From: an uncultured Eggerthellaceae bacterium
GTDB lineage: Bacteria; Actinomycetota; Coriobacteriia; Coriobacteriales; Eggerthellaceae
DNA length: 64,000 bases
NCBI GenBank assembly: GCA_910588095.1
Contig: CAJUQH010000010.1
Location: 8,100 to 72,099 of the forward strand
Direction of reading: 5' to 3'
The position numbers and the translations under genes are program-made. Positions 53,439 to 63,945 of this stretch are shown here, in pieces. The notes under the pieces are model-generated. The model made no database searches, was not told where the DNA came from, and saw nothing but the letters and a program-made list of their open reading frames with translations. Each line of letters begins with the position of its first letter. Within the stretch, counting starts at the first letter, position 1.

Positions 53439-54550
53439 CGCCCGGAAGCGCCGTCCCAGTAGAAGCCGTCGTCGGGCAGGGCGCCGCCAAGGGCCTGCGG
53501 GGCCAGCTCGAACAGGCGGCCCAGGTAGCCGCTCAACGCGGCCTTCATGTCGGAGCCGGTCAAGCATACGACGTTGCAGGCGGGTATGGCCTTCTCGGCC
53601 ACGGGCACGCTGCCCACGATGCCCAGCTCCACCACCTCGGGCGCCACGGCGGCCGGGTCGTTGGCGGCCAGCGCCGCGGCGGCTTCGTGGTCGCGCAGGA
53701 ACCGCCGCACGTCCTCGGGGTGCTCGTCCAGCACCTCGGCTCGCGCCACGGTCACGCCGGTGACGAACCGCCCCGCCTCTTGGCCGTCGGCTGCATCGGC
53801 GAAGGCGCGGTCCCACTGCTCGGTCAGGTCGAGCACGGCTTCCAGGTTGCCGTCCTTCGCGATGGCGGCGGTGGCGAAGGGCTGCGGCACGATGCCCACG
53901 GCGGTGGGATCGGCCTGGATGAGCGCGGCTACCTCGGCAGGCTCGGAGCGGAAGTCGAGGGTGACGCTGTCGGCCACGCCGGCCGCCTGCAGCAGGCACT
54001 CCACCGTGTACTGCGGCACGGTGCCCTTGCCGGTGAGGTACACAGTGCGCCCGGCCAGGTCGGCCATGGAAAGGTCGTCGGCGGCCTTGAGCTGCGCGTC
54101 GGCGGTGAGCGCGTACAGCACGCCCAGGGTGTTCACGTCGATGGCGCGCACCGCGCCGTTGGTGCGCTGGTACAGCGTGGCGGCCAGGTTGGCCGGTATC
54201 AGCGCGATGTCGCATTCGCCCGAGGCCAGCTTGGGGGCCACCTCGTCGGCTGTGGCCGCCATCTCGAAGAGGTAGGGGGCGTCGGCGTTGCCGGGTGCGG
54301 CATCGCCTTCCGCAGCATCAGCCGCAGCGCCGTCTTCCGCTTCCTGGGCAAGGCCGTTCTCGGCGATGAGCGACGCCAGGCCGATGGTGGTCGGGCCCTT
54401 CAGCGAGCATATGCGCAAGGGCTCTTGGGAGCTGCCGGCGCTTTCATGGTCGGGCGTGGGGGCGCAGCCGGCCAGCAGGCCAATGCTCAGCAGCAGCGCC
54501 ATGGCTATGCCGCGGGCGGGGGTCAGGGCTCGAGCAAGGGCGTGGGGCAT
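53435..54550 (-). CDS. ABC transporter substrate-binding lipoprotein (NMT1/SsuA-like)
   Basis: A 371 aa lipoprotein. I chose the ATG at 54550 because it gives a normal signal (ARGIAMALLLSIGLLAGC, lipobox LAGC) and has GGTGA just upstream. The mature protein resembles the NMT1/THI5/SsuA-like fold: ICSLKGPTTIGLASLI, ASGECDIALIPANLAATLY and GRTVYLTGKGTVPQYTVE. A 25-residue Ala/Glu/Asp-rich insert (about 72-97) interrupts the first lobe. It is the first gene of a two-gene operon with the fused permease-ATPase. Confidence 0.82.
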   Translation of the reverse strand: MPHALARALTPARGIAMALLLSIGLLAGCAPTPDHESAGSSQEPLRICSLKGPTTIGLASLIAENGLAQEAEDGAAADAAEGDAAPGNADAPYLFEMAATADEVAPKLASGECDIALIPANLAATLYQRTNGAVRAIDVNTLGVLYALTADAQLKAADDLSMADLAGRTVYLTGKGTVPQYTVECLLQAAGVADSVTLDFRSEPAEVAALIQADPTAVGIVPQPFATAAIAKDGNLEAVLDLTEQWDRAFADAADGQEAGRFVTGVTVARAEVLDEHPEDVRRFLRDHEAAAALAANDPAAVAPEVVELGIVGSVPVAEKAIPACNVVCLTGSDMKAALSGYLGRLFELAPQALGGALPDDGFYWDGASGR

Positions 54551-54923
54551 GGGGTCACCAGCTTCCGGGAAAGCTCGCAGGCTCGCCCGGCATGGGCTGC
54601 GCGCGAAACGGGTAAACTCGCGCAAGTATAGCATGGCGCATGGCCCAGCGAGCCGCTGCGTGGCTGCTCGAGCTGCCATCGGCCATGTTCCTTGGGCACC
54701 TACACCGGTTGAGGCCGCGCTGCCCTGCCGGATGGGGTAGCGGTGCCTATAGAATCAGCAGAGCGCTGCGCCGGTGCGCGCCCTGTGGGCACCGGGCCGC
54801 CCGCGCCGATGCGCCGATGGCCGAACTTGGCCGGGCGCGCATCCTATCCCTTTCCGGTTCTTCAAGGACGGGCTGAGCGCAGCCCCCTGCCGGCTTGCTG
54901 TTCGACGAAGGAGGAGGAGCGCT
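54551..54923. other. Divergent intergenic region
   Basis: 373 bp between the lipoprotein gene and the flavoprotein gene. A TATACT on the minus strand (54630-54625) and TAGAAT on the plus strand (54750-54755) are -10-like, neither with a good -35. A plus-strand frame is open through the right half but lacks a start with a ribosome site. I see no other gene. Confidence 0.5.
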
Positions 54924-56782
<1,859 letters not shown>

Positions 56783-56789
<7 letters not shown>

Positions 56790-58657
56790 ACCTCACGGTG
56801 AACGGCCAGGCCGTCCAGGTGCCCGAAGGCGCCCCCATACTTTCCGCCGCGTTCGCGTCGGGCACCCGCGTGCCCACGCTGTGCGGCATCAAGGGCGTGA
56901 GCGACATCGGCGCCTGCCGCGTGTGCGTGGTGGAGGTGGAAGGCTGCGAGCGCCTGATGGCCGCCTGCAACACGCCGGCGGAAGAAGGCATGGCGGTGCG
57001 CACCGACACGCCGCGCGTGCTGGAGGCGCGCCGGGTGAACGTGCAGCTCATGCTGTCACAGCACGAGGTGAAGTGCCCTACCTGCGTGCGCAACGGCAAT
57101 TGCGTGCTGCAGTCGCTGGCGCGCGAGCTCAACGTGCTGGACGTGCCTTACGCCGAGAACGCGACGCACCAGAGCTGGGATGCGAGCTTCCCCCTCATCC
57201 GCGATAGCGCGAAGTGCGTGCGCTGCCTGCGCTGCGTGCAGGTGTGCGCCAAGGTGCAGGGCTGCGATGTGTGGGACGTCAAGAACCGCGCCACGCGGCT
57301 CGACGTGGACGTGCGCGACGGCCTGCCCATCCAGGATGCCGGCTGCACGCTGTGCGGCCAGTGCGTTACCCATTGCCCGACCGGCGCCTTGCGCGAGCGC
57401 GACGACACCGATGCGGTGCTGGCTGCCCTGGCCGACCTCGACACGGTGTGCGTGGCCCAGGTGGCCCCGGCGGTGCGCACCTCGTGGGGCGAAGGGTTCG
57501 GGCTCGAAGGCACCGACGCCAGCGAGGGGCGCTTGGCCGCCACGCTGGGCGCGCTGGGCTTCGACTACGTGTTCGACACCAACTTCGCGGCGGACATGAC
57601 CATCATGGAGGAAGGCAGCGAGTTCCTGGACCGCCTGGGCAAGCGCGATGCCGGCGCGGTGCTTCCCATGTTCACGTCGTGCTGCCCCGGGTGGGTGCGC
57701 TACGTGCGGCTGCATCGACCTGACAAGCTGGCCAGCCTGTCCAGTGCGAAGTCGCCCCAGCAGATGTTCGGCGCGCTGCTGAAGTCCTATGTGGCGCCCA
57801 AGGTGGGCATGACGCCGCCCCGGTCGGGTGCCGACTACCAGGCTGGCGTGCGGGAGGGCGCGGGCATCGGCATCGGGCTGGCCGAGCACCCCGAAGGCTC
57901 CGGCGCTAACGACGAGGCCGCGGTGGCTGCCGTGGCCGAGGGCGGCGTTGCCGACGAGGCTTGCGACGCCGCGGGCAAGCGCGTGTTCTGCGTGTCGTTC
58001 ATGCCCTGCGTGGCCAAGAAGTACGAGGCGGCTGTGGAGGAGATGGCCCGCGAAGGCGAGCCCGATGTGGATGCGGTGCTCACCGTGCGCGAGCTGCAGC
58101 GCCTCGTGCGCCTCATGCACGTGGATCCACGCCGCTTGGACGAGCGGGCCTTCGACGACCCGATGGACGAGGGCTCGGGCGCGGCCGTGATATTCGGCGC
58201 CACCGGCGGCGTGATGGAGGCGGCTCTGCGCAGCGCCTATTACCTGGTGGCCGGCCAGAACCCCGACCCCGAGGCGTTCAGCGCCGTGCGCGGGGCCGAT
58301 GGCTGGCGCGAGCGCACCTTCGACATGGACGGCACGCCGGTGCGCGTGGCGGTGGCCAGCGGCCTGGCCAACGCCGCGAAGCTGCTGGATGCCTTGGATG
58401 CCGGCGAGGTGGAGTACGACTTCGTGGAGGTCATGGCGTGCCCCGGCGGCTGCGCCGGGGGCGGCGGCCAGCCCATCCACGAGGCGTGCGAACTGGCTGC
58501 CGAGCGCGGGGCTGTGCTCTACGGGCTGGACAAGCAGCGCGCCACGCGCTTCAGCCACGAGAACCCCCATGTGGCCATGTGCTACGAGGACTACCTGGAG
58601 GCACCGCTGTCGCACCGGGCCGAGGAGCTGCTGCACACCGACCAGGCCACCTGGTAG
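56783..58657 (+). CDS. [FeFe] hydrogenase, group A catalytic subunit
   Basis: A 624 aa hydrogenase. The N-terminus carries a 2Fe-2S domain (Cys34, 45, 48, 62), the His-Cys3 cluster site HEVKCPTCVRNGNC (H94, C98, C101, C107) and two 4Fe-4S sites (C145-C155 and C188-C198). The H-cluster motifs are complete: L1 TSCCPGW (298-304), L2 MPCVAKKYE and L3 EVMACPGGCAGGGGQP. A ~45-residue acidic insert rich in Gly/Ala precedes L2. Coupling to the GltD-like flavoprotein resembles the HydDB group A2 arrangement. The maturases HydE, HydF and HydG are not in the window. A role in NAD(P)H-linked H2 turnover is inference. Confidence 0.93.
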
Positions 58658-58696
58658 CGGCAGCTGCCAACGCAGAAGCCAACGCGAACGAAAGGG

Positions 58697-58725
58697 AAGG
58701 GCCCCGCGCGGGGTCCTTCTTCTTA
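58697..58725 (+). terminator. Intrinsic terminator of the hydrogenase operon
   Basis: AAGGGCCCCG/CGGGGTCCTT stem (one G-T pair) directly followed by CTTCTTATTT, about 40 bp after the stop. Confidence 0.8.
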
Positions 58726-58794
58726 TTTGCCGGCTTGCTTTGCAGGTGCTTTCTATGGCATTCTGTGCGGGTATGCGCATGTGGGTCCGCGGCC

Positions 58795-58825
58795 TTGCGC
58801 TGCCGGTGCCCGCTTTGCTACACTC
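58795..58825 (+). promoter_or_regulatory. Promoter of surface-protein locus C
   Basis: TTGCGC (58795-58800), a 19-bp spacer and TACACT (58820-58825), then exactly 7 nt to the first leader-RNA base at 58833, as at the other two loci. Confidence 0.55.
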
Positions 58826-58832
58826 ACAGATG

Positions 58833-59035
58833 CCAAACAGCATCCTCTCTCTGAGAGGTGCGTATAACTGAATATCACGTTATGAGGCTGTGTCGTTACT
58901 TCCTTTCTACGTGACCCGAGAATAAAGAGGGCATCCGCCTTTCAAGACTCGCGGTTTCGTAGAGACGTCGTTTCGAGGTTCTCTGTTAGTTATACGCAGA
59001 CTTGCTGTTTGGCGACTGTGGTGGATGCCCTCCTT
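58833..59035 (+). ncRNA. Conserved pseudoknotted leader RNA, copy C
   Basis: P1: GCCAAACAGC (58833-58842) with GCTGTTTGGC (59004-59013). Hairpin CCTCTC-TCT-GAGAGG (58845-58859), which keeps the stem with different bases from copies A and B. P3: TGCGTATAACT (58860-58870) with AGTTATACGCA (58988-58998), perfect where A and B have a G-U. Pseudoknot: GAGGGCATC (58927-58935) with GATGCCCTC (59024-59032). This is the most diverged copy and the most informative for covariation. The 460-bp gap before gene C holds the hydrogenase terminator, the promoter, this RNA and a Shine-Dalgarno hairpin. Confidence 0.82.
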
Positions 59036-59068
59036 ATCCATCGGTCGCCGTGCTAGGTGCCATGTTTG

Positions 59069-59110
59069 GGCTCCCCGCAGTGTGGATTAACCGCACCACG
59101 GGAAGGAGCC
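59069..59110 (+). promoter_or_regulatory. Shine-Dalgarno-covering hairpin, locus C
   Basis: GGCTCC (59069-59074) pairs with GGAGCC (59105-59110), covering the AAGGAG site (59103-59108) 9 nt before the ATG at 59118. CTCCTT at 59030-59035 is the distal competitor. Confidence 0.5.
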
Positions 59111-59117
59111 GGTTGCC

Positions 59118-62100
59118 ATGCGCGTGCCCGCTGTTTCTGTTGTAAGCAAGATTATGATCGTTGCTGTCGTGGGCCTTTTGGCCTGTGCCCTTATGCCCTT
59201 GGGCTCTGCCTTCGCAGAAGGGAAGGAAGCGCCAAGCGCGCTGCTGGCGTCATCGCTGATGGACGGGTCTGCCAGCGTCGTCCGCGAGGATGTGACGCTC
59301 GCAGCGCCCGAAGGCGATGCTGTCCCGGAGCCGGTCATTGGCTCGTTCACGGTCGATGGGCTAACCTTCGCCGTCCTCGACGAATCCCACGTCGAGCTCG
59401 TCGGCGTCGCTCCCTCCGTCACCCTGAGCGAAGCCGCCGAAGGCGGCGTAGTCGAAGAGCCCAATGAAAGCCGCGCCAGCGAAGCTGGCGCCACCAACCT
59501 CGCCCTTCCTGAATCCGTCACCTACGAGGGTGTCAGCTACGCCCTCGCCTCCATAGCCCCCTACGCCTTCTACCTCTCAGGCGTGGCCGATGTGACGCTG
59601 CCTGCGAGCGTGAGCGACGTCGACGACCGAGCCTTCCGCTCGAGCGACATGGCAAACGTCATGGTTGCCGAAGGCAACCCGACCTATTCCTCCTTCGACG
59701 GCGCCTTGTACGACGCCTCCCAATCAAGCCTCTTGCTCATTCCCGAGGGCAAGCAGGGCGCTGTCCGCATCCCGAAGACAGCAGAGGTGGCAGAAGCCAG
59801 CGTGTTCTCGCATTGCCCGCTGGTTGACTCCATCTCTGTGGATGCGGGCAGTGCAGCATTCGCCTCGGAGAATGGTTTGCTCTATACATCAGACTTAACG
59901 ACCCTGCTCCGCGTTCCAGCCGGAGCCACCGACATCACCATCCGAGAGGGCTGCACGACCATAGCCGCCGCCGCCATGGAGGTTTGTGTCAGCCTCGAGC
60001 GCATCAATGCGCCAGCCAGCGTCACCTCCATCAGCCCCTATCTCTTCGAGCAAGAGCCCGAGACCGTCGTTGCTCCGGTAGCCTTTGCTGCGAAGGATGA
60101 AGATGGTGGCTCCACAGAATCTGGGCCTTCCCAGATTTCTTCGGTTGTAGCGCTTCATGATGTTCTGGATCTATCCGGCTTCCCCGATCCTTCCACCATA
60201 GATCTTGCGTTAAACGAAAGGTCTGACGTTGCCCTGTGGAAAAAGGTGGGCTTCATCCTTGAGGACGGCCACTCTGATGATGGCAACGGAGGGATGGCTT
60301 CGATGCTGCCTGCTCTTTCTCAGAAGACGGCGCTTCCTAATTATGATTCTGTAGAGGGGCTGCCTCCTATTGTCGATGGGGTGCAATCGGCGGCTACTTA
60401 TGCGTCATATTCCACCATGTCACATATGTTGCAGAGCGGAATAACAGGTGCAGCAGTCTTTGTAATTACAAGCTGCGTAACGGAATCGGGGAACCTGAAG
60501 CCAGGCGATTGCTTCGACGATAAGATAGGCCAAGGATACACGCCGGAAACATATTGGATGAATCTAAGCGGCGCGTCCTTTGAGTTGGAACGTGGGGATG
60601 GATGTCGTGTATATGGCTATGTGGAAGCTAAGCCAGGTTATACGTTCAAAGGATGGGCATCATCCCCTTTTGGCACGCCGAGCCAATCCTTTAGCCGCAC
60701 TGATTATGCGAGTGGGGGGAGCGGTGCGTTTACGTATACCCACTACGCAATATTCGAGACCAATACCTACACCATCACCTTGAACACATACGGGGCTAGC
60801 CCGTACAACGACAATTCCTGGACTGAAGTGATTGCCAACAGCCTGTACACGAAGACCTACAACATCGAGTCCGAAAAAATCACGCTGCCCTTCGTGCTGC
60901 GCTCAGGCTATTACTTCGCCGGCTGGATTGGAGCCAACGGAACGACCCCGGCCATGTCCGTCACGGTGGACAAGGGATCCTTTGGGGATAAATCGTATAC
61001 CGCCAGCTACGAGAAGATACATACGGTCACCTATTCTTCTGCCCACGGCACGCCTGAGCGGCCCCACGACAGCATCTACCAGAGCAACTCCACTGTTACG
61101 TTGCCTGACATACCGAGCGTTGACCTTGGCTTTGAGTTCAATGGCTGGGAAAGTCCAGTGTGGACGGGCTATAAGAAAGCGGGGGATGTGGTCACCTTCA
61201 CGGACACAGAGAACGTGACCGTCACGGCAAGCTTCACCAAGACTGAATACGCCATCACCTTGGATACACAGGGCGGCAGCGTGAGCGACTCGAGCTGGAA
61301 AGCCGTAACGGCCAACTCGAAGTACACGAAGAGCTACACCAAAGACTCGGATAAGATAGAGCTGCCGACACCTTCCCGTCAAGGCTACTACTTCAAAGGA
61401 TGGTCTGGACCGGGGCTTTCATTCCCTCAAATGACTGTCGTTATAGATACGGGCTCTACTGAAGACAGGACCTATACGGCTAATTGGGGTGACCCGGGAA
61501 CGATCACTATCCACCTGGCTGAGGATTTGGCCTCAAAGAAGATCTTCAAGTACATGAAGCCCAGCACTCAGGGGATACAGGGCGATGGGACCGGCGCCCC
61601 CTTTGGAACATCCATGCCGGGACGCTCGCTCTTTCCCGTGGGGAGGGATCAGTACGGCATCACGCTTGCGAACACCATGTACCTCGCTCTCGAAGGACAG
61701 CACTTCAATTCGTGGCCGGTAGCTGATTTCTGCAACAAAGGCTATCTCTACGATGTGGCCTATTGCTGCATCAACGGCGGGAACCTCTTCGAGCCTTCCG
61801 TAGGATGGTCGTACACTGCTGCTGGCGATGAATCCATCGACGTCTACGTCACCCAGGGCACGGCCTGCAAGGTCACCTGGGACGCCAACGGCGGCACCCT
61901 GGAGGACGATGGTGGCGCGGAGGTCTCAACGCGCACCGATTGGCGAGGCAAGGGAAAGGGCATCAGCGCCCCGTTCCCCATGAGGCGCGATTACGTGTGC
62001 ACTGGTTGGTACGATGCGCCGAATGGGGGCACGAAGGTGGCCGAAGCAGGCGAAGAGGTCGTGCTCTCCGAGAGCCGCACCCTCTATGCCCAGTGGGCCA

Positions 62101-63206
62101 GGCCCGGCACGGTCACGATCTACTCGGCCGAGGACCCGGCCTCGACGGCGGACATCAAGTACCTGCGCCATGACGGTGCGCCGCTTGCCTCGCGGAAGAT
62201 AGAAGACATCGCAGGAGGCAGCTGGCTCACAAAGCCGATGGAGCAAGCATGGTCGCTTTGGCCGCTGTGCAGGGACCAGTACGGCTTCCTGGTCGGGGTG
62301 GGTGAGGGCAGCTCCCCAGGCCGTGATTACGTGGCTTTGAAGGAAGCAGCCGGTTTTAGGGGCTTGGTGTCGGATGCGCAGAGCAAAGGCCATCTCTACG
62401 ATGTGGCCTATTACCGCATCGACGGTGGAAGCCCCATTAAGCCAGGAGCCAACGAGGTCTTACCAGCTATTGTCGAGGGCCATAATATCGACGTCTACGT
62501 CACCCAGGGCACGGCCTGCAAGGTCACCTGGGACGCCAACGGCGGCACCCTGGAGGACGATGGTGGCGCGGAGGTCTCAACGCGCACCGATTGGGTTGGG
62601 TCAGCGAGCTCGTATCCAACGCCGATACCTATCTTCAAAGGATTTGCATGCACTGGTTGGTACACCGACCCCATAGGTGGAGACCGCATCAGCAGCGCTG
62701 GCGGCCCTATGCCCACTATCACGTCCAACGCAACCTTCTACGCTCATTGGACCCCGGCAATCTCCGTCGACGTGCCCATAGAGGTGACGGCCGAGGTGGA
62801 TCTGCTCGGCATAGAGGACCAGGTGCCGGCATCGGGCTACATCGAGTCGAGGTGCGGTGCCCCGCTTGCGGTGGAGGAGGTGAGCTTCACGGCCTTGCCG
62901 GGCGCGGCGGACTTGTTCGGGGCGGCCAACACGGCAAGCGTGTCGCTGCAAGCGCTCGCCCTTGAAGGCGATGCCACCTGGGATGCCAGCGCACCTACCT
63001 TCTCGTTCCCGCTGAGCGCCAACGCAACCGAATCCGACGCTTCAAAGCTCGCAGCATTCCGCATGGAAGGCTACGAGGGCCACATCCCCATAGGCTATCG
63101 CTTCGCCATACCTGATGACGTGCTGGCTGCCATCGACCCGACTCGCTTCGAGAACGCCACCACCCCCGTCTGCTCGGTGGCCTATACAGTGGCGCTGGCA
63201 AGGTGA
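59118..63206 (+). CDS. Secreted BspA-LRR / InlB-repeat surface protein C
   Basis: A 1362 aa exported protein. The signal peptide is SKIMIVAVVGLLACALMP and ends near GSAFA. The leucine-rich region (about 75-315) is closely related to A and B. After a unique segment (about 315-540) come InlB-type repeats (SGYYFAGWI, QGYYFKGWSG, CTGWYDAPNGGTKV), among them two copies of a longer ~217-residue module (DP/RPGTxTI...DVYVTQGTACKVTWDANGG). The shared C-terminal domain begins near residue 1213 (VDVPIEVTAEVDLLG) and ends CSVAYTVALAR. It lacks the second REP-like copy found in the N-terminal linkers of A and B. No cell-wall sorting signal is visible. Confidence 0.85.
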   Translation: MRVPAVSVVSKIMIVAVVGLLACALMPLGSAFAEGKEAPSALLASSLMDGSASVVREDVTLAAPEGDAVPEPVIGSFTVDGLTFAVLDESHVELVGVAPSVTLSEAAEGGVVEEPNESRASEAGATNLALPESVTYEGVSYALASIAPYAFYLSGVADVTLPASVSDVDDRAFRSSDMANVMVAEGNPTYSSFDGALYDASQSSLLLIPEGKQGAVRIPKTAEVAEASVFSHCPLVDSISVDAGSAAFASENGLLYTSDLTTLLRVPAGATDITIREGCTTIAAAAMEVCVSLERINAPASVTSISPYLFEQEPETVVAPVAFAAKDEDGGSTESGPSQISSVVALHDVLDLSGFPDPSTIDLALNERSDVALWKKVGFILEDGHSDDGNGGMASMLPALSQKTALPNYDSVEGLPPIVDGVQSAATYASYSTMSHMLQSGITGAAVFVITSCVTESGNLKPGDCFDDKIGQGYTPETYWMNLSGASFELERGDGCRVYGYVEAKPGYTFKGWASSPFGTPSQSFSRTDYASGGSGAFTYTHYAIFETNTYTITLNTYGASPYNDNSWTEVIANSLYTKTYNIESEKITLPFVLRSGYYFAGWIGANGTTPAMSVTVDKGSFGDKSYTASYEKIHTVTYSSAHGTPERPHDSIYQSNSTVTLPDIPSVDLGFEFNGWESPVWTGYKKAGDVVTFTDTENVTVTASFTKTEYAITLDTQGGSVSDSSWKAVTANSKYTKSYTKDSDKIELPTPSRQGYYFKGWSGPGLSFPQMTVVIDTGSTEDRTYTANWGDPGTITIHLAEDLASKKIFKYMKPSTQGIQGDGTGAPFGTSMPGRSLFPVGRDQYGITLANTMYLALEGQHFNSWPVADFCNKGYLYDVAYCCINGGNLFEPSVGWSYTAAGDESIDVYVTQGTACKVTWDANGGTLEDDGGAEVSTRTDWRGKGKGISAPFPMRRDYVCTGWYDAPNGGTKVAEAGEEVVLSESRTLYAQWARPGTVTIYSAEDPASTADIKYLRHDGAPLASRKIEDIAGGSWLTKPMEQAWSLWPLCRDQYGFLVGVGEGSSPGRDYVALKEAAGFRGLVSDAQSKGHLYDVAYYRIDGGSPIKPGANEVLPAIVEGHNIDVYVTQGTACKVTWDANGGTLEDDGGAEVSTRTDWVGSASSYPTPIPIFKGFACTGWYTDPIGGDRISSAGGPMPTITSNATFYAHWTPAISVDVPIEVTAEVDLLGIEDQVPASGYIESRCGAPLAVEEVSFTALPGAADLFGAANTASVSLQALALEGDATWDASAPTFSFPLSANATESDASKLAAFRMEGYEGHIPIGYRFAIPDDVLAAIDPTRFENATTPVCSVAYTVALAR
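59418..59491 (+). repeat. In-frame REP-like unit plus hairpin (C)
   Basis: 45-nt unit 59418-59462 with a perfect GCCGCC-GAA-GGCGGC core, then GCGCCAGC-GAA-GCTGGCGC (59473-59491). Both arms of the second hairpin differ from A and B in a compensatory way (AAGCC/GGCTT there, CGCC/GGCG here). Confidence 0.7.
61836..62594 (+). repeat. Duplicated module in gene C with two identical 108-bp segments
   Basis: Segments 61836-61943 and 62487-62594 (period 651 bp) are identical and encode IDVYVTQGTACKVTWDANGG plus the following 16 residues. The sequence between them is only moderately similar to the matching stretch before 61836, so the identical part looks like recent gene conversion inside an older duplication. 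Confidence 0.88.
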
Positions 63207-63255
63207 GACGTAGCTGGTCATTGCGCGGCAATGCCTGGTAGACGCATCAGCAAGA

Positions 63256-63284
63256 GGTATTACATCGTATTATAATGTAGTACC
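63256..63284. promoter_or_regulatory. Palindromic operator over the promoter of the toxin-antitoxin operon
   Basis: GGTATTACAT (63256-63265) and ATGTAGTACC (63275-63284) form an inverted repeat with one mismatch, and TATAAT (63271-63276), a perfect -10, lies between and over the arms. This suits autoregulation by the antitoxin. Confidence 0.65.
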
Positions 63285-63313
63285 ATCAACCTTCTAGCAT
63301 GAAGGAGGATTCG

Positions 63314-63571
63314 ATGTCGGCTACTGCTACGATAAACGCGAAGATCGACCCTGTCGAGAAAGACGAGTTCCTTGCTGCGACCGATGCTCTCGGCTTGACT
63401 CCTTCTGCGGCGATAAGGGTGTTCGTCCGCATGTTCAACCGTTGCAAGGGGTTTCCCTTCGATGTGCGCGTGCAACCTCAGATCAACTTCGCCAATCAGG
63501 ATATACCGCGTGCTCGGCTAGCCGATGGCCGCCTTGTCGTTCCTGCTGCGTGGAGAGACGACGATGACTGA
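63314..63571 (+). CDS. RelB/DinJ-family antitoxin
   Basis: An 85 aa protein. The N-terminus MSATATINAKIDPVEKDEF and LGLTPSAAIRVFVRMF form the ribbon-helix-helix DNA-binding domain of RelB/DinJ antitoxins. The acidic end (RDDDD) and middle would wrap the toxin. I chose the ATG at 63314 because AAGGAGG is 5 nt upstream; an ATG at 63299 precedes the ribosome site. The gene overlaps the next by 8 bases. Confidence 0.88.
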   Translation: MSATATINAKIDPVEKDEFLAATDALGLTPSAAIRVFVRMFNRCKGFPFDVRVQPQINFANQDIPRARLADGRLVVPAAWRDDDD

Positions 63572-63920
63572 GCTCTGCTGCCCGCAGCTCTATGAGGTGT
63601 GGCGCATCGCGTTCGAGTTCGACGACCAGCCGGGTGTTGCCAAGTATCGCCCCGTGGTGATCGGGGCGATTGGCGAAGGCTACGCAGAGGTGCTGGTGGT
63701 GACGGTGACGACCCATGAGCCGAGGCAGGGCTTTCCTGGTGAGGTACCGCTCAATGGCTGGCGCGAAGCTGGTCTTGAGAAGCCATCGGTGGCGCGATGC
63801 TCTCGCACATTGATAGTGCCTATCGAAGCGTTCGAGGGCCAGCGGCGCTATGGCGCCTTGGCGCAGGCTGATGCCGATGCCGTCGCTGCCGCGTTGCGCG
63901 ATCTTGGCATGACGCTGTAG
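63564..63920 (+). CDS. PemK/MazF-like toxin
   Basis: A 118 aa protein with a probable PemK/MazF-type endoribonuclease fold: YEVWRIAFEFDDQPGVAKYRPVVIG, in two parts, matches the opening strands with the RPVVI motif, and PSVARCSRTLIVPIEAF matches the second core segment. The ATG at 63564 overlaps the antitoxin gene, typical of type II pairs. The usual partner of a RelB/DinJ antitoxin is a RelE/YafQ toxin, so this is a mixed pairing. Certainty about the fold is moderate. Confidence 0.72.
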   Translation: MTELCCPQLYEVWRIAFEFDDQPGVAKYRPVVIGAIGEGYAEVLVVTVTTHEPRQGFPGEVPLNGWREAGLEKPSVARCSRTLIVPIEAFEGQRRYGALAQADADAVAAALRDLGMTL

Positions 63921-63931
63921 CTGCATAAATC

Positions 63932-63945
63932 TCTGACCAGTCAGA
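63932..63945. repeat. Short palindrome after the toxin gene
   Basis: TCTGAC-CA-GTCAGA, 12 bp after the toxin stop, followed by TTTGCG. It could be a weak terminator or a binding site for the next gene, which begins outside the window. Confidence 0.4.
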
